This document shows, piece after piece, positions 35,318-47,512 of a stretch of DNA of 64,000 nt. Under the pieces are notes generated by a model. That model made no database searches. It saw nothing but the letters and a program-made list of their open reading frames with translations, and had not been told where the DNA came from. This DNA comes from Quillaja saponaria (Eukaryota; Streptophyta; Magnoliopsida; Fabales; Quillajaceae): the NCBI GenBank assembly GCA_029379385.1, contig CM055607.1:3968001-4032000 (forward strand), read 5' to 3'. How positions within the stretch are numbered: position 1 is the stretch's first letter; the number at the start of each line of letters is the position of its first letter. The translations under genes were made by a program, and so were the position numbers.

Positions 35318-38300
35318 TTAGCCTTTGAATCCTTTTTTTCCAGCAAAACCACTTATAGAAAGGAGTCTTGATAGAAAACCCTTTCTGTTGTCACTGTCCT
35401 TGTCCTTAGGGTTGTTTAAATTGCTTATAAGAGACCAGTGTGTCTCAAAGTCAGGCTCATAACCAACTTGTTGCATGGCTTGCATGAGCTCTGATGCCTT
35501 CCTGAGATTGTTTTCAATGCGACACCTGTTAATTACACAGCAGTACATTTTTCTGCTTGGAGTTTCACCCACCTCTACCATGCTCAGTAGAAGCAGTTCT
35601 GCTTCAGCAGTTTGCCCATTTTGGCATAAGTTATGGACCAGCACTTCCCATGTGTCAATGCTTGGATTGAGCCTCATATTCAACATCTCAGCATGAAAAG
35701 CCATAGCTGTATCCAATTTATTATGTGCACAGAAACCATAAATTACAGAATCATAACTAGTAGAATTTGGGACATTGCATTTTTTCAACATGGCATCCAT
35801 AAGATCAACTGCCTTATTGAGTCTTCCATACTGGCAGAAAAGCTTAATCAGATTATCATAATTGATACTGTCCGGAATTAGATCTCTCTCCATCATTCTG
35901 CCCACAAACTTTTCTGCCTCTTGCAGTTTACCAAGAGAAAGAAGGCCTTCAATTATTGCATTTTGAATGATTGAATCATGAGTCCAGCCTCTAAGTTCCA
36001 TTTCTCGACTCAAGTCCAGTGCTGTTTGCAGCTCTCCGATATTACACAGGCTACTTATCACAATTCTCAAGCTGCGATTGCTTGGCTTAAGTTCCTTGGA
36101 AATCATAATGCTCAGATAATGCACAGAACTAGACAAATCTTTGCACTGGGAGAATCCATACACAAGAAAATTGTAAGTGAATTCATTCTGTACAAATTTC
36201 TTCTCTTCCATTTCAACTATTATGTTATTGACAATTGACATTCTTCCGGTTGGAACAAGGTAGAATATAAGGATGTTATATATAATAAGGGCATCATATT
36301 GCCTTTGACCAAGCATTAGGTCCTTCAGGCTCAGAGCAAGAACCAATCTATCCTCCATACACATCAAGCGCACTAAATTGCGGAAAGCTGAAATTGAAAC
36401 TGTTAAACAATTTCTTATTGCAACACCAAGAAGCTCTCTGACTTTCATCAAGTTATTAGCTTGGCAATGGCCCTGAACAAGCATGTTGTAGATTTTGGTA
36501 TCTGGGTTTAGTCCCTTGGACATCATATCCTGAAACAGAGTGCCTGCTTCCTGAACTTTCGCTGTCATAGAATATCCACATACCAAAGCCCCATGAACAG
36601 CACATGAATTTGAAGATTGCCCTTTTAAGAGAAGATCTTTTAAGGCAACAGCTATGTCACATCTGTCAACCTTACAAAGCTTAGGAATTAAGGAAACAGA
36701 AACATCCAAGCATGGGATCAAATTTTCAAGTATCATGTTATCCAATATGGTAATGGCTACAGAAAACTTGCCTTCATTGCACAATCCTCTTAAAATGTGA
36801 CTATAACTAATACGATCCAAGACAAAGCAGTGCTTTAGTTCTTCCAAGAATGCAAGTGCAACATCTGTAAAACCCGTAGCAGAAATTGTTTCAAGGAATG
36901 CATGGCATATATCCAACCTTAAGTGAGGGTAAGATGACAGCATCATTTCAAGAAGTTGTAATGCTTCCCTTAGCATTTGTCCATGGCAAAGACACTCCAG
37001 GATACGTTTAAAATCATCCAACCCTGGACACCATTTGTTTTTCAGAAAAGCACCCCAGTAACCAAGAAGGTCCCTCGAGTTTCCTTTCTTACATAAACTC
37101 AGTACTATTGAGGTGTATGTCTTATTCTTGATATCTAATTTGCTGTGAAGCATTTCATCTAATATTATCTTTGCCTTGAACGTCAAGCCCTTATTGCTGT
37201 ATGCTTGAACAACTAAATTGAGTGTTTCTTGGTCAAGTTGATTAGCCAACCGTGTCATTTTCTCCAAAATCATAGTGAGTACCTTGATCAGGGAACGAGA
37301 TGAACAAAGCTGCCTCACTAACTCTGAGAAGATAGGCAAAGACAATTCTTGTCCCCAGCAAGCCATTTCACCAACCAGACTTTGTGCAGTTTTTAAATTA
37401 TTATGACTACACTCCTTCCTGATGATTGAGTTGAAATCAGGTACCATGGAATCTTCAAGAATGACAGTGATTCTTTTGTCAAACGCATCAAGGTCTGTAT
37501 CTAAATAAAGTCCATTCCCAAGATTATCAAAGAACTCTGTTTTAGAAAGCCCCACATCATTGTCTCGTTTCAACCTCACGGCTAATGGATTAAGTCCCAA
37601 GACAATAAATGCTTTGGAAAGTGGATCCTCCAGCAAATGAAGTTGAATTAAGCCACGGCTCACCATCTCATATATCAACCTTTTCACTTCATCAAATTGT
37701 CTAGCTTTACAATATCCTGCTAAAAGAACTTTGAAAGTCAATAAATCAGGAATTGCCCCCCTGTCAATCATTTCATCAAAAATGGCTTGGGCATGCTTCC
37801 ACAGGCCCTCCTTACATACCCCACTAATAAGAGCATTATAGGAATATGTATGGGGTACAAGGCCTTTCGACAACATTGTTGACATATAAGTCAAGGCTTT
37901 TGACAACTTCCCTTCGAGGCAACTCCAGCCAATCAAAATCCCAAATGTTATTTCACTAGGACAGAAACCTACATTTTCCAGTTCATGGATGAATAGGCTT
38001 GCCCTTTCTGTGCCATAGCAGTCGCAAAGAGAATGAACTACTCTATTTCCAGCCATTACACTAGGAGCGCATTTAATTTCAACAAAGAAACTGAGAATAT
38101 CCTCAAAGTCCTTCTTCTCACAATATCCACTAACAAATTCTTCAAGAACCAAGTTACTAACTTGACAATTAAGATCCATGAACTTCTTGACAAGATTTCT
38201 TGCTTCCTGAATCTTTCCATCAGTACAAAGTAATCTAATGACATTCTCCAATGTACTCTTCTCAGCATCACTAAAATTCACAGCCATATCCACCATATCC

Positions 38301-39119
38301 CAGGCAACATGAGATGCCAATTGAAATCTCTTCCTTTGTAGCAGAAGATTGAGAAGACCACAATAAGAAGACCTTGGAGGAACCAAACCTCGACTCTTCA
38401 TACGATCATATACCAAAATAGACCTGTCTAATTCTCCCGCAGCAACATACCCTTCAATCAAATTACTGAAAACTTCATGACTATCCAATGAAACTCCTTG
38501 ACTCTCCACTGTTGAAAGCAAGAGCTTCAGCTTCTCTAAGCAACCTGACTCGAACAAGCATGGAGGCCATGACTTCACACGAATGAGGAAGATGCTTGAA
38601 ACCCTTATAGTGTTCATTAGCCCACTTGAAAATTTCCCACACACACCTTACCTTGTCAACGTGAAATCCAACTTTGACGCACTCAGATTGAAAACCCAGT
38701 AATATATCAAGTACATCTTCAGGTTTTAACCCTGAAACCCTCCAAAACCGGCGTGTGATTTCAGGAATTACATCAGAGACCTCCAAAAGAAGTTCTTTGA
38801 GAGAAGAATTAGCAAAGTCCTTAACTTTCTTCTTCAAAAGATACTCACACTTAGATATTACAGACTGGGCAATTCCAAAACAGTTAAATAAAGATAAATT
38901 AATCTGATTCTTATTACTTTGGTTTCTCAAAAATGAAAAAGAAGGGTCTTTGACGCAATTTATTGTAGAGAAGCAATACTTGGTGATACTGAATGAGAAT
39001 GGAGAGGAGAAAGAGTGAACCTGTTTGATATGTAGCTTGTGTTTGCGCAGAGTGAAGAGAAATTTGACCATTCGATTGCGGAGTTTGACGTAGGCCCAGC
39101 TGCTGATTCTGGTTCCCAT
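35318..39119 (-). CDS. Long P-type pentatricopeptide repeat protein (At5g15280-like), frameshifted
   Basis: Two overlapping open frames form one intronless gene: 39119-38481 and 38644-35318. The span is 3802 nt, one base more than a multiple of three. The first frame begins MGTRISSWAYVKLRNRMVKF, an Arg-rich, probably mitochondrial presequence, and keeps the family line as far as HLPHSCEVMASMLVRV. The second takes over at STVESQGVSLDSHEVF and runs without a break through about 20 P-type repeats (for example TFGILIGWSCLEGKLSKAL, YSYNALISGVCKEGL) to FETHWSLISNLNN and FLSRLLS. Removing one base, for instance in the AAA run at 38515-38517, gives 1266 residues and aligns without gaps to recalled At5g15280 (1227 residues). 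The role is inferred to be binding and processing of organelle RNA. A later start at Met17 is possible. Confidence 0.9.
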
Positions 39120-40680
39120 GTATGCACTGCTACGTGGTACCAGATCATGTTTTCAGGCTTTGATCTTTGGTGGGAGTTTTCAAGTGAGGGTCGAGGGGGC
39201 AAAGGAAGTGGGACTGAACACGGGTTTCCCTTTCTTTTTTTCCTTTTTTTTTTTTTTTTCTTTTTATTTCTTTTCATTGGAAGTGGGAGAGAAAAGCGTT
39301 TAAGATTTTTCAACATTCTAAATAAAGTTTATAATGTTTATTATTATTATTATTTTTATTTTTATAAATACTACTTTTTAAATATATTTTAAATAGAAAT
39401 ATGATATATTACTTGTAGTCTTTTATGTTTAATTTTTAAGTTTAAAATATTTCGTAAGTGAATTAATTTTTAAAAAATCATATAACATAAAATTAAAAAA
39501 TGTGTGATATAATCATAATGATAGTATAAAAATTTCTTAAAATATTTAAATTTATCTTTATTTTTTGAGATATCATCATGAAAAAAATAATAATATCAAA
39601 ATAATTAAATTTAAAAATATTTTTAGAAAATAATGTGAACTTATTAAATTTAAGAAAGTTATATATTTTTTTTTTGACTAATGAATATATTATTATTCTT
39701 TTAATTTTGATGTTATGTAATTGCTTGAAAATTTGTTCACTTGAGTAGATGTGCTATAAAATGTTTTAATTTAAAGTTTAGTATTTATTTAAGAACAAAT
39801 CTTGAAGATATGAATTATAAGGAATGTTGTAAAAAAAGCCTTACTTTTTCAAAAAAATATATGTGATTGTAGCGGTAAAATGTAGGAAAATACTGAAAAT
39901 CCATTGACAAAAAATTGCTAAAAATGTTTTTTATTGTAAAAATTATCACTAAATTCTAACTTATATACAACATTAATTAACCAAACCAAGGTTTACTTGT
40001 TGGAAATCTTAAATTATGAGGGCTAATATATGAAGAAAAAAAGTTAAATAAAATGCTTTAAACTCCAAATATAGTGCAATTGATAATCACTTCTTAAGAA
40101 GATATGTACTAGTTATAAATTAATTTTTGAGAATTATTTAAAAATAAAAAATTTATTATAAGAGATTCATTTAGGTTTAAGATTTTTAGTGTATCGTATT
40201 AATAGGATTTTTATTTATAATAAAAAGAAGAAGAATAAGATAGTTTGAATGATATAAAAATCAGAAGTTGTTCAAACAAAACATAAAAGCAAGCTCAATT
40301 ATTAGTCAAATCAGTGTCATTGGCTAGAATATTGTGCATCAACTTGACCTCTGTATTATTAGATTAAGGCGATCTGGAGTTAAACGTAATAACCTTGATG
40401 ATGATGGACTAAAATTGTATTTCCACAAAAAAAAATATATATATTTTATCAAAAATATCTCCCATTACATTAATATTTTAGATCTACAATCATCCTCCAA
40501 AAGGGTTGACTTATGAATTGCCAATGGCCCCATGAAGCTTATAAGTTTAAGTCAGCAAAGCCAGTTAACAATTCTAATCATCCACCTTCTTTGATCACAG
40601 TTTATTGACAAGGGAAAGTCTCTTCTGAGAAAGGAGGAGAAGAAGGAGAAGAGGGAAGAGCTTAGAGTATACGATAAAAA
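39120..40680. other. Intergenic: long PPR 5' flank and AT-rich DNA
   Basis: The first 200 bases should include the PPR promoter, with a T-rich run at 39232-39260. From about 39300 to 40300 the DNA is very AT-rich. A purine-rich GAGAAGGAGGAGAAG tract at 40625-40662 lies just before the small ORF and is probably its 5' leader. No other gene is recognised. Confidence 0.45.
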
Positions 40681-40842
40681 ATGAATCAGAACTTGAGTGG
40701 TCTTCTCATTGGATTGATTGGTGCAGTACTCACCTTGTCTGCTTATTCACAGACTTTCATATCTTCAACTCAGTGCATCACACTTGGCCTCCTTGTTCTT
40801 ATGTTTGGCTTGCTTGTTAAGGAAGGTCTGATCTCTATCTAG
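40681..40842 (+). CDS. 53-residue two-helix membrane protein
   Basis: The frame starts at ATG 40681 and ends at TAG 40840-40842, encoding MNQNLSGLLIGLIGAVLTLS, then AYSQTFISSTQCITL, then GLLVLMFGLLVKEGLISI. It has two hydrophobic segments (about residues 7-20 and 33-48) joined by a short polar turn. The N-terminus has no charge apart from the terminus itself, and a KE pair follows helix two. Codon use is ordinary (Leu by CTT/CTC/TTG), it is less AT-rich than its flanks, and a purine-rich leader precedes it, which argues for a real gene. I recognise no named family; very similar tiny membrane proteins are thought to exist in other plants. No intron is needed. Function and location are unknown. 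Confidence 0.7.
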   Translation: MNQNLSGLLIGLIGAVLTLSAYSQTFISSTQCITLGLLVLMFGLLVKEGLISI

Positions 40843-40849
40843 TCAAACA

Positions 40850-42170
40850 CAAAATCAAATCCAATTCTTACCTTTTTCTTTTTCTTGTTCTGATTTATTC
40901 CTTTTTTATGAATTTCTCTAAAGTCAATGCTCTTAGATGTCTTGTAAATCTATAACTTGAGATTTATGTAAGAATTGGATTTGATTTTTCTCTGTTCTCA
41001 TCAGATTTGTTTCACTTTCCCTGACCTATAGACACTATACATAACTTCAAAAAATAAAAGATCAATTAGCAACCTGCAGCAGCATTTCATCTTGTGTGAG
41101 ATTTTGAATGTTATGCACATGATGAAAGTGCAAGAGAAGTCCAAGAATAAGTCAGATTTTAGACCTCCATAAGTTAAAAGAAACAAACTGATCCAAGCAA
41201 AATGAATAAAAATAAACAAGGAAAAGAAGAGGCCGGCTCAAAACAGTAGTTTCAAGTGCTGGTTTTGCAGTACTTGAGGGTCTAATTTGTGAAACTAGGA
41301 GGCTAAACATCTGGAAGAGGCTAATGTTTTCCAAACCATATGAGCCAACAAAAGGAAACCAGATGTTGTCATGCTGACTAACTGCTTAACATTGTTGCTG
41401 CGTCTGCATAATACATACTCCAGTGACAAATCTGAAAATTCAAATACGAATGCAAAACAATGACCAGAGAATCAAAATACCGCTACCATTGCTCCTCCTA
41501 TAATTAATTTATACTTTTTAAGTTTAAATTAGTTTGTGCATGAAGATACCTACTGGCAATCAGCAATGGAAAAAATGGGGTTGGAGTAGAAGGTTACCAT
41601 TCTAGGCAAAACCCAGTAAAGAACCAAAATCCAGAAAACAAAATGGGGATCATATAAACTTTTCCTTCTTTTTTCTTCCTTTTAGAAGGGTACATCTGCA
41701 TGTGGACATGGACATAGAAAGTACTTGTCCACAACTTACAGTTACAGGAAACTAATCACAATTTCAGTCAGACTTTATTTGATTTTCTCATGTTAGGTGA
41801 GTTTTAATCACATACTCTCTTGCAGTTCCATAGGAGAAAACTCATTGGTATTATGTTTATGTAGAAGAGATGCTGCACAAAGTCTAACAGAGAAACAGAT
41901 CTTCAATCCTCTGTAAAAGATAAAAAAATTCAAAAATTAGAGCAGGTAACTATACAAAATGGTCGTCAAGATAGCATTTGCATATTACTTTTACCTGCAA
42001 AGTTCAGTTGAGGGTTTTTTTAGCAGAAAAACCATCAAGCTCAAAGTGAAACTAGTTGTTCAGGATGATCGCTTTTTTGTTCATTTATATAACTTTCTTC
42101 TTTCCCTCCTCCTCCTCCTCCTCCTTCTTTTCAACCTGTGTCAATACATGCAAGGTCCTCATCAAAAATC
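40850..42170. other. Intergenic region downstream of MIR169
   Basis: No gene is recognised. The 3' UTR of the small ORF lies at the left and the 3' part of the MIR169 primary transcript at the right. Confidence 0.4.
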
Positions 42171-42172
42171 TG

Positions 42173-42310
42173 GCATGAGAAAAGGAGGTAGTCACGTAGC
42201 CAGAGACGACTTGCCGGCTTCCTTGTTAATATAGTATTTCTGTTACATGTGTTTCAAAATTAAAAGCTTGCCGGCAAGTCATCCTTGGCTGCACCACATG
42301 ACCTCATTCA
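42173..42310 (-). ncRNA. MIR169: MIR169 microRNA precursor
   Basis: On the minus strand 42291-42271 reads CAGCCAAGGATGACTTGCC followed by GG, identical to a canonical plant miR169 over all 21 bases. The strand continues through a loop of about 53 bases to 42217-42196, CCGGCAAGTCGTCTCTGGC then TAC, which is the expected star strand with a few mismatches. Below the duplex, GAGGTCATGTGGTG on the 5' arm pairs with GTGACTACCTC on the 3' arm, extending the stem. miR169 cleaves mRNAs of NF-YA (HAP2) transcription factors and is involved in drought, nitrogen and phosphate responses and flowering. The mature strand lies on the 5' arm, as it should. The locus stands alone, about 6.5 kb downstream (on the same strand) of the KH gene. 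Confidence 0.95.
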
Positions 42311-42616
42311 CACATGCAAGACCATAGATGAAAATTTCATTCCAAAACCCCAAGTCCCAACCAATCAGATAGAGCCTCATCATTGGCATAAACTCAAAAA
42401 ACATAGAAGACTGAACCAAATTTCCCAAATGAGGAAGACAGCATTCCTTTATTAAAATAAAGATAACAGACCATTCTATACAACATAAAAAAAAAAAGCA
42501 TTGTCCCTAACAAATAGTCTGTGGAAACTGGTAGAGAAGAAGAAGCCGATTGGACAGCAAGGCCCTATTGGCAGTGAATAGACAAATGGGGTTCGAAGCA
42601 AACAGAAAGCCTCTGC

Positions 42617-42626
42617 TATTATATAC
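42617..42626 (-). promoter_or_regulatory. Candidate TATA box for MIR169 transcript
   Basis: The minus strand reads TGTATATAATAG about 330 bases upstream of the mature miRNA, a reasonable distance for a plant primary-miRNA promoter. TATA-like words are common in this AT-rich DNA, so the call is tentative. Confidence 0.25.
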
Positions 42627-42629
42627 AGA

Positions 42630-45245
42630 AATTGCTCAACCCTATTAATTATACTACTTGGCAAGGCTATTGAAGCATTAAAGATGCTAGGATTGATGCA
42701 AAAGAGGGCAGCTCATGAACTGTAAGAATATTGTCCTTTATCTAAAAGGGTGTGAGAAAAAAAAGAGTAAATTGGTCTATTGGAGGGTTCTTAAGAGTAG
42801 GATGTGACTTTGCATGGTGAAAGAACCGAGATATTAAACCCAACGAACCATCCCCATTATTTAAACTTCTGACTAGCTTCCACCTTATTAAGACTCGTAC
42901 TGATCACTTGAAAATGGGAGTTGAGTTAGGTGGGTTCAATTTACTTCATTTGGTCGTAGAGGAGCTACAGCGTAGTTTAAAGTTCATGTCAAATGGGTGA
43001 TACATACACACCACTACACCAGTTACCAGTACAACAGGTATTAGAATCTTTGGCAACTTAAATATTATATTTGTCATTGCATGTGTTCGGCCAAAAGTAC
43101 TCCAACAAGTTTTATATTTTATTGTTGCTTTAATTTTAATGGTAAGTCTCACACTTTAAACTAGACAATTTGTATTTTTCATGGTTACTAAGAGGGGAGG
43201 TAGGCATTAGATTTGAAGGTCATTGGCTGGTACCCTGTTTTCTTAAGTTATAGCTGTATACAGCTCTGGCCAGTTTTTTAAAAATCACTTGAATTGCAGC
43301 TTTTTTTGTGAAGGGAAGATTTGGTAGAAAGGAAGTTAAAACATAAAAACTAACTAACCAAACACCCATGGCATTTAGCAAGCAAGCATGGGCCTGGAGG
43401 TGGCAAATCTAGATTGATTGTCCAATGATCTGAAAATACACTCGATTCTTTGATTATTTTTTTTTTTAATTCAAAATCTTAGGGGAAATCATGAAGTGTA
43501 CAAGTTTTAACTCAACCGGAGAGGTGGTATAAACTGACCTCAACTCTACATACTCACTAAAATAAATTATTTTATTTTCGAAACAAGTCTGAATAAATCA
43601 TTGGCCTTGGAACTCTGCACTTTAGGCAATTAAATCCACCCAACTATTGAAAATCTTCTAATCATCATAACCTCATAAAAGTGAAATCAGGTCCTTTGCT
43701 ATGTCTAGAGAACAATTACGTCGTGTAATAACTGCTTTTGTTTAAATCACGTTATCCAAAACACATTTGTCACTTTCACTATTTATCCTCAAGTTTTCAA
43801 TAAAAACTTATCAACAATTGACTCATTTAATATGAGAAATCTCCTATCAGCCAAAAAGAAAAAGAAAAATTATTAACTCTTTTTTTTGGTAAAATTATTA
43901 ACTCCTTTAAGATAAAAAGAATCCAACAACTATCCATCAGTCAAAAACACAGAACGATATCAAGAAATCAGTAACACATTCTGAAAAATCATGTCTACTA
44001 ATCCATTGGAATGCTACGGCCAATTCTACAAATATAATTTACTTCAGTAAGATTCAATTTATTTCATTTCATTATACTTACAAATATGTACTAACCTTGC
44101 ATACTATAGCTGATGGAAAAGTTCACTCATTTTGCCCAACAATCCTTAAATACATGGATTACCTATTTGGATTCCATTCCGCCTACTTGACAAACAGTAT
44201 AGCCAACGCCAACCAGCTAAAAATTGATTGTAAATTTAATAAAGCATTTATAAGAAGCTTACTACTCAATCAGACTCATTACAGCTAGAATGAATATCAG
44301 TAACAGGACACTGCATTCGCCATTAAGGCCCTCCAAAATGGCTGATGAAAGAAGCCATTCCATCCACAGTTAACAAGGTCATAATCATGAAACTTGTGTC
44401 TGCTGAACCATGTAAACAACTTTACCATTTCTTCACATTCTTGATTGTAACTATAGGCTTGCCGTTTTGTCTTCCTCCTAGTATATGTTAAGATATTCCA
44501 TGAAACTAGATACTGATAACACATCATGTGAAGTAACCAGGAAATAACGAGAAACCAAAAAGAAAACGGATGAATTTGCAAACATTTGATGTGATGGGAT
44601 GATGAGTGCCTGCACTCCTACTACTATGATCCAAAGTTCAACACCTTATTCACCATAATATCAACAAGTTAGATCAGTAAATAATACCAGATATCGCAAA
44701 GGTAAAGTAACGTAAGCACAATCCCCTTACTGTTCATTTAAATGTAAATATTTCGAAATAATTTTTATGTTATTTTTTTTAAGATTGTTCAGTCCTAATC
44801 TGCTTAACTCAAGCAGATGGAAGATTTGCTGATGCACTTGAAACCACATAACAAACTGGCATGTTTAAAATGAAAAAGGCATCTGACATCACCACAGTTA
44901 TGCCTAATTAAAACCTGTCAAGTGTTAAAAATTAGACATTTAGCTGCATTCAGTTAAGAGCTACACATCAGCACAAATGATCTAGGACACAATATAGAGA
45001 ATCTACCACTTGAACAATGGGTTTCACCTAGAGCACCAATTCTGAACACAACTTCGTTCCAAAGGTCCCAGTATGGTATGCAAACATATGATTCTATTTA
45101 ACCTACCTCACCTAAAACTTGGTGCAAAGTCCAAGAGACTAAAGTAATTTGTATCCACAATCTAAGCAAGCCATCAGAAGAGATAATAAACGGACAAAAA
45201 AGCGCAGTCAACACAATAAAAGTGGCATATTTTGGGCATTTACTA
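42630..45245. other. Intergenic region with a micro-insertion
   Basis: No gene is recognised. At 43880-43890 an 11-base insert, T8 followed by GGT, sits between perfect 14-base direct repeats AAAATTATTAACTC (43866-43879 and 43891-43904). The part next to MIR169 should hold its promoter. Confidence 0.5.
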
Positions 45246-45249
45246 TCTG

Positions 45250-47512
45250 CTAATGCCCATGACATGTTGCCAACATGCTGTCATGGTGCTGCCAGTGCCT
45301 ATGAAATACAGCCAGCGTGCTACTAGTGTAACATTCTCTAAAATAATGCTTAAATTAATATAGTGTGAGCAAATATATTGCAAGTTAAATAAGATTAAAA
45401 TTTATTATCAAATTCATAGGTATTATTATATGTTTTTGCTAGGTATAGGGATAATACATGTATAAATACAAATACCTATATACGTATAGAAGGAGTTCAT
45501 AAAATACAAGTGTTAGAAGGAGGACCAAAACTGTGGGCTATAAGGAGGAAAAATAATAAAATATGAAGTGGTTGTTCAAAAAAGAGGCGTTGGGGAGAAA
45601 GAAAAATAATAAAATAAACCAACTTGCAAAGAAAGAAAATGTGGAGAAATAGGTGTAAGAAGGAGAATGAAGGTGACAAGTTGCAATTAATGATAGGCCT
45701 ATGTGTAAGAAGAAGAAAATGAGGTGTAAAGGTTGTAATTAGTAAAGGGGTGTGCGTAGAAATATGAAAGCATAAGGTGGCCATATAATAATTATAGGAT
45801 TATGCCGCAAGGTTTAGGTGTAAAGAAAGAAGGCATGTGGAAGAAAAAGAAAGCATAAGGTGGCCATGGAATGATTAGGGGAATACGTGAAGGAATTTAA
45901 GGATATAAGGTAGCTTCCAAATGAATAGAAAATCTAAACTAGGAAATGAAAATTGGATAAGTAGAAAAAGAAAAACTCACATGGGAATTAAAAAGATGAC
46001 GTGTGGCATATGAAATTGACAAGTGGAGGGCAAAATAAAAAATATTGAAAAATAGAGGGGTAAAATGAAAAATTATCTCACATTTTCTCATAACCTCCCT
46101 ACGTGAGCCGTGAACTATAAATAGGAGAGGGGGTGACAAAATTTGAACCAAGTAAGTCAAGAGAGCACTTAAAGTGAGAAACTTTGTAGAAATTCAAGAA
46201 GGAATTTTCATTTCAAGGAATAAGTAAAAAGCAAAGGCATGTATTCATGTGTTTTCTTATTTTGTTATTTTTATTACATCCATAAATGTTCGTTTTACTT
46301 TTCAAAGCTCTACCTATGAAAAGCATGTTTTATGAGAAAAACAAGGTTGTGTGAAAATAAATGTATGGCTTTTTGCATGGTTTTTAGCACTTGTAGCATT
46401 GCCTTTACAATATATTGGCCGACGTCCACCAAGCACCAAATGATATGCTCAAAACATAGTATGGATCCTACTATCAAGAGGGCAGTACAAAGAGAGTGTA
46501 CACAAAATCCTTGTAAGGCATACCTCGGGATTGCATATTGTTAAGGAGATGGCTACATGAGACAAAATGCTTGCATGAGAAAAGTTCTTGCATTTCCGTA
46601 TATTCAAACTACACATCAGCCTTCCATTTTCTTGATGTATAATGCATGATGACATGTTGAGATTTGAGTCCCACGTTTTTGAAATGTTAATATGCAGATT
46701 AGTAGCTAATTGAATAAGCCGTATTATTTGTTATCCTTGAATATTCTCATGTGCACTTGGCAAGGATGGAAAAGAAAGAAATTCACATAGAGGAATTCGA
46801 GAAAACATGAGAATATGAGTACGAAATTGAGGATGAAAAGAGAGTGTATCCATTGACCATAATGTACACTATACCAACCATGGCATAATTAGATAGTAGT
46901 AGTAGACAACTTTTTGAAGAGTAAATTCTTAGAACACGGTCGTCTTTGTATACAATTGTAAGATATGTTCCAAAGGATTTACTTACTAATGGTAAGAATT
47001 TTTGGGAGGAAGCCTAGTATGGATAGAAATGGCTCCTTTTGAAGCTATGTATATAAACTAGATTAATGAATAGTAGTTTGAAATCGAGTCTCCAAGTTTT
47101 TTAATTCATTGTCTAAAAGGTTTAATTTCTTGATTAGTTGATCTTGGTAAATAAAGGCTACATAAATAAGAATAGTTCTTAAACTTAAAATAATTATGAA
47201 ATTTAAGAAGAGGGAACAAGGATTCAACAATCTATGCCATATAGGATAATAAGTTGATAGCTAGAGATTCAAGAAGTATTTAAAGAAAATTTATAAAGGT
47301 ATTAACGGATCAAGGCAGGAAAGATGTTAGCAAAATACAAGTAACAAGGAATTAAGTATAACGCTTACGTACAAGAAATCTTAACAAGGATATTGGCTAA
47401 TATTACCTTAAGAGTTTATAAACACATTGAATTAGTTATAAAAGGAAGAAAGGTGTCACAGCCAGTGCCCATGACATGCTACCAACATGCTGCCATAGTG
47501 TTGCCAGTGTAC
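45250..47512 (+). mobile_element. LTR-like repeat region, about 2.2 kb
   Basis: A sequence beginning TGTAACATTC at about 45328 and running to GGTGTCACA near 47463 has an LTR-like form. It has TG...CA ends, a promoter-like CTATAAATAG at 46115-46124 and no long frame. On both sides lie copies of a related word series, CCCATGACATG(T/C)T(G/A)CCAACATGCTG then GCCAGTG, at about 45257-45300 and 47466-47508. These could be edges of a larger element. No 5-bp target duplication was found, so a solo LTR is a guess. Confidence 0.4.

Noticed and set aside
41959..42234. 91-codon plus-strand frame
   Set aside because: It overlaps the MIR169 hairpin on the opposite strand and has no recognisable domain.
42266..42275. 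Self-complementary TTGCCGGCAA at the miRNA edge as an operator-like palindrome
   Set aside because: It is explained by the end of the mature miR169 sequence plus the first loop-side bases of the hairpin.
45497..46160. Minus-strand frames rich in Phe, Leu, His and Ser
   Set aside because: They are antisense to purine-rich parts of the LTR-like region and match no family.
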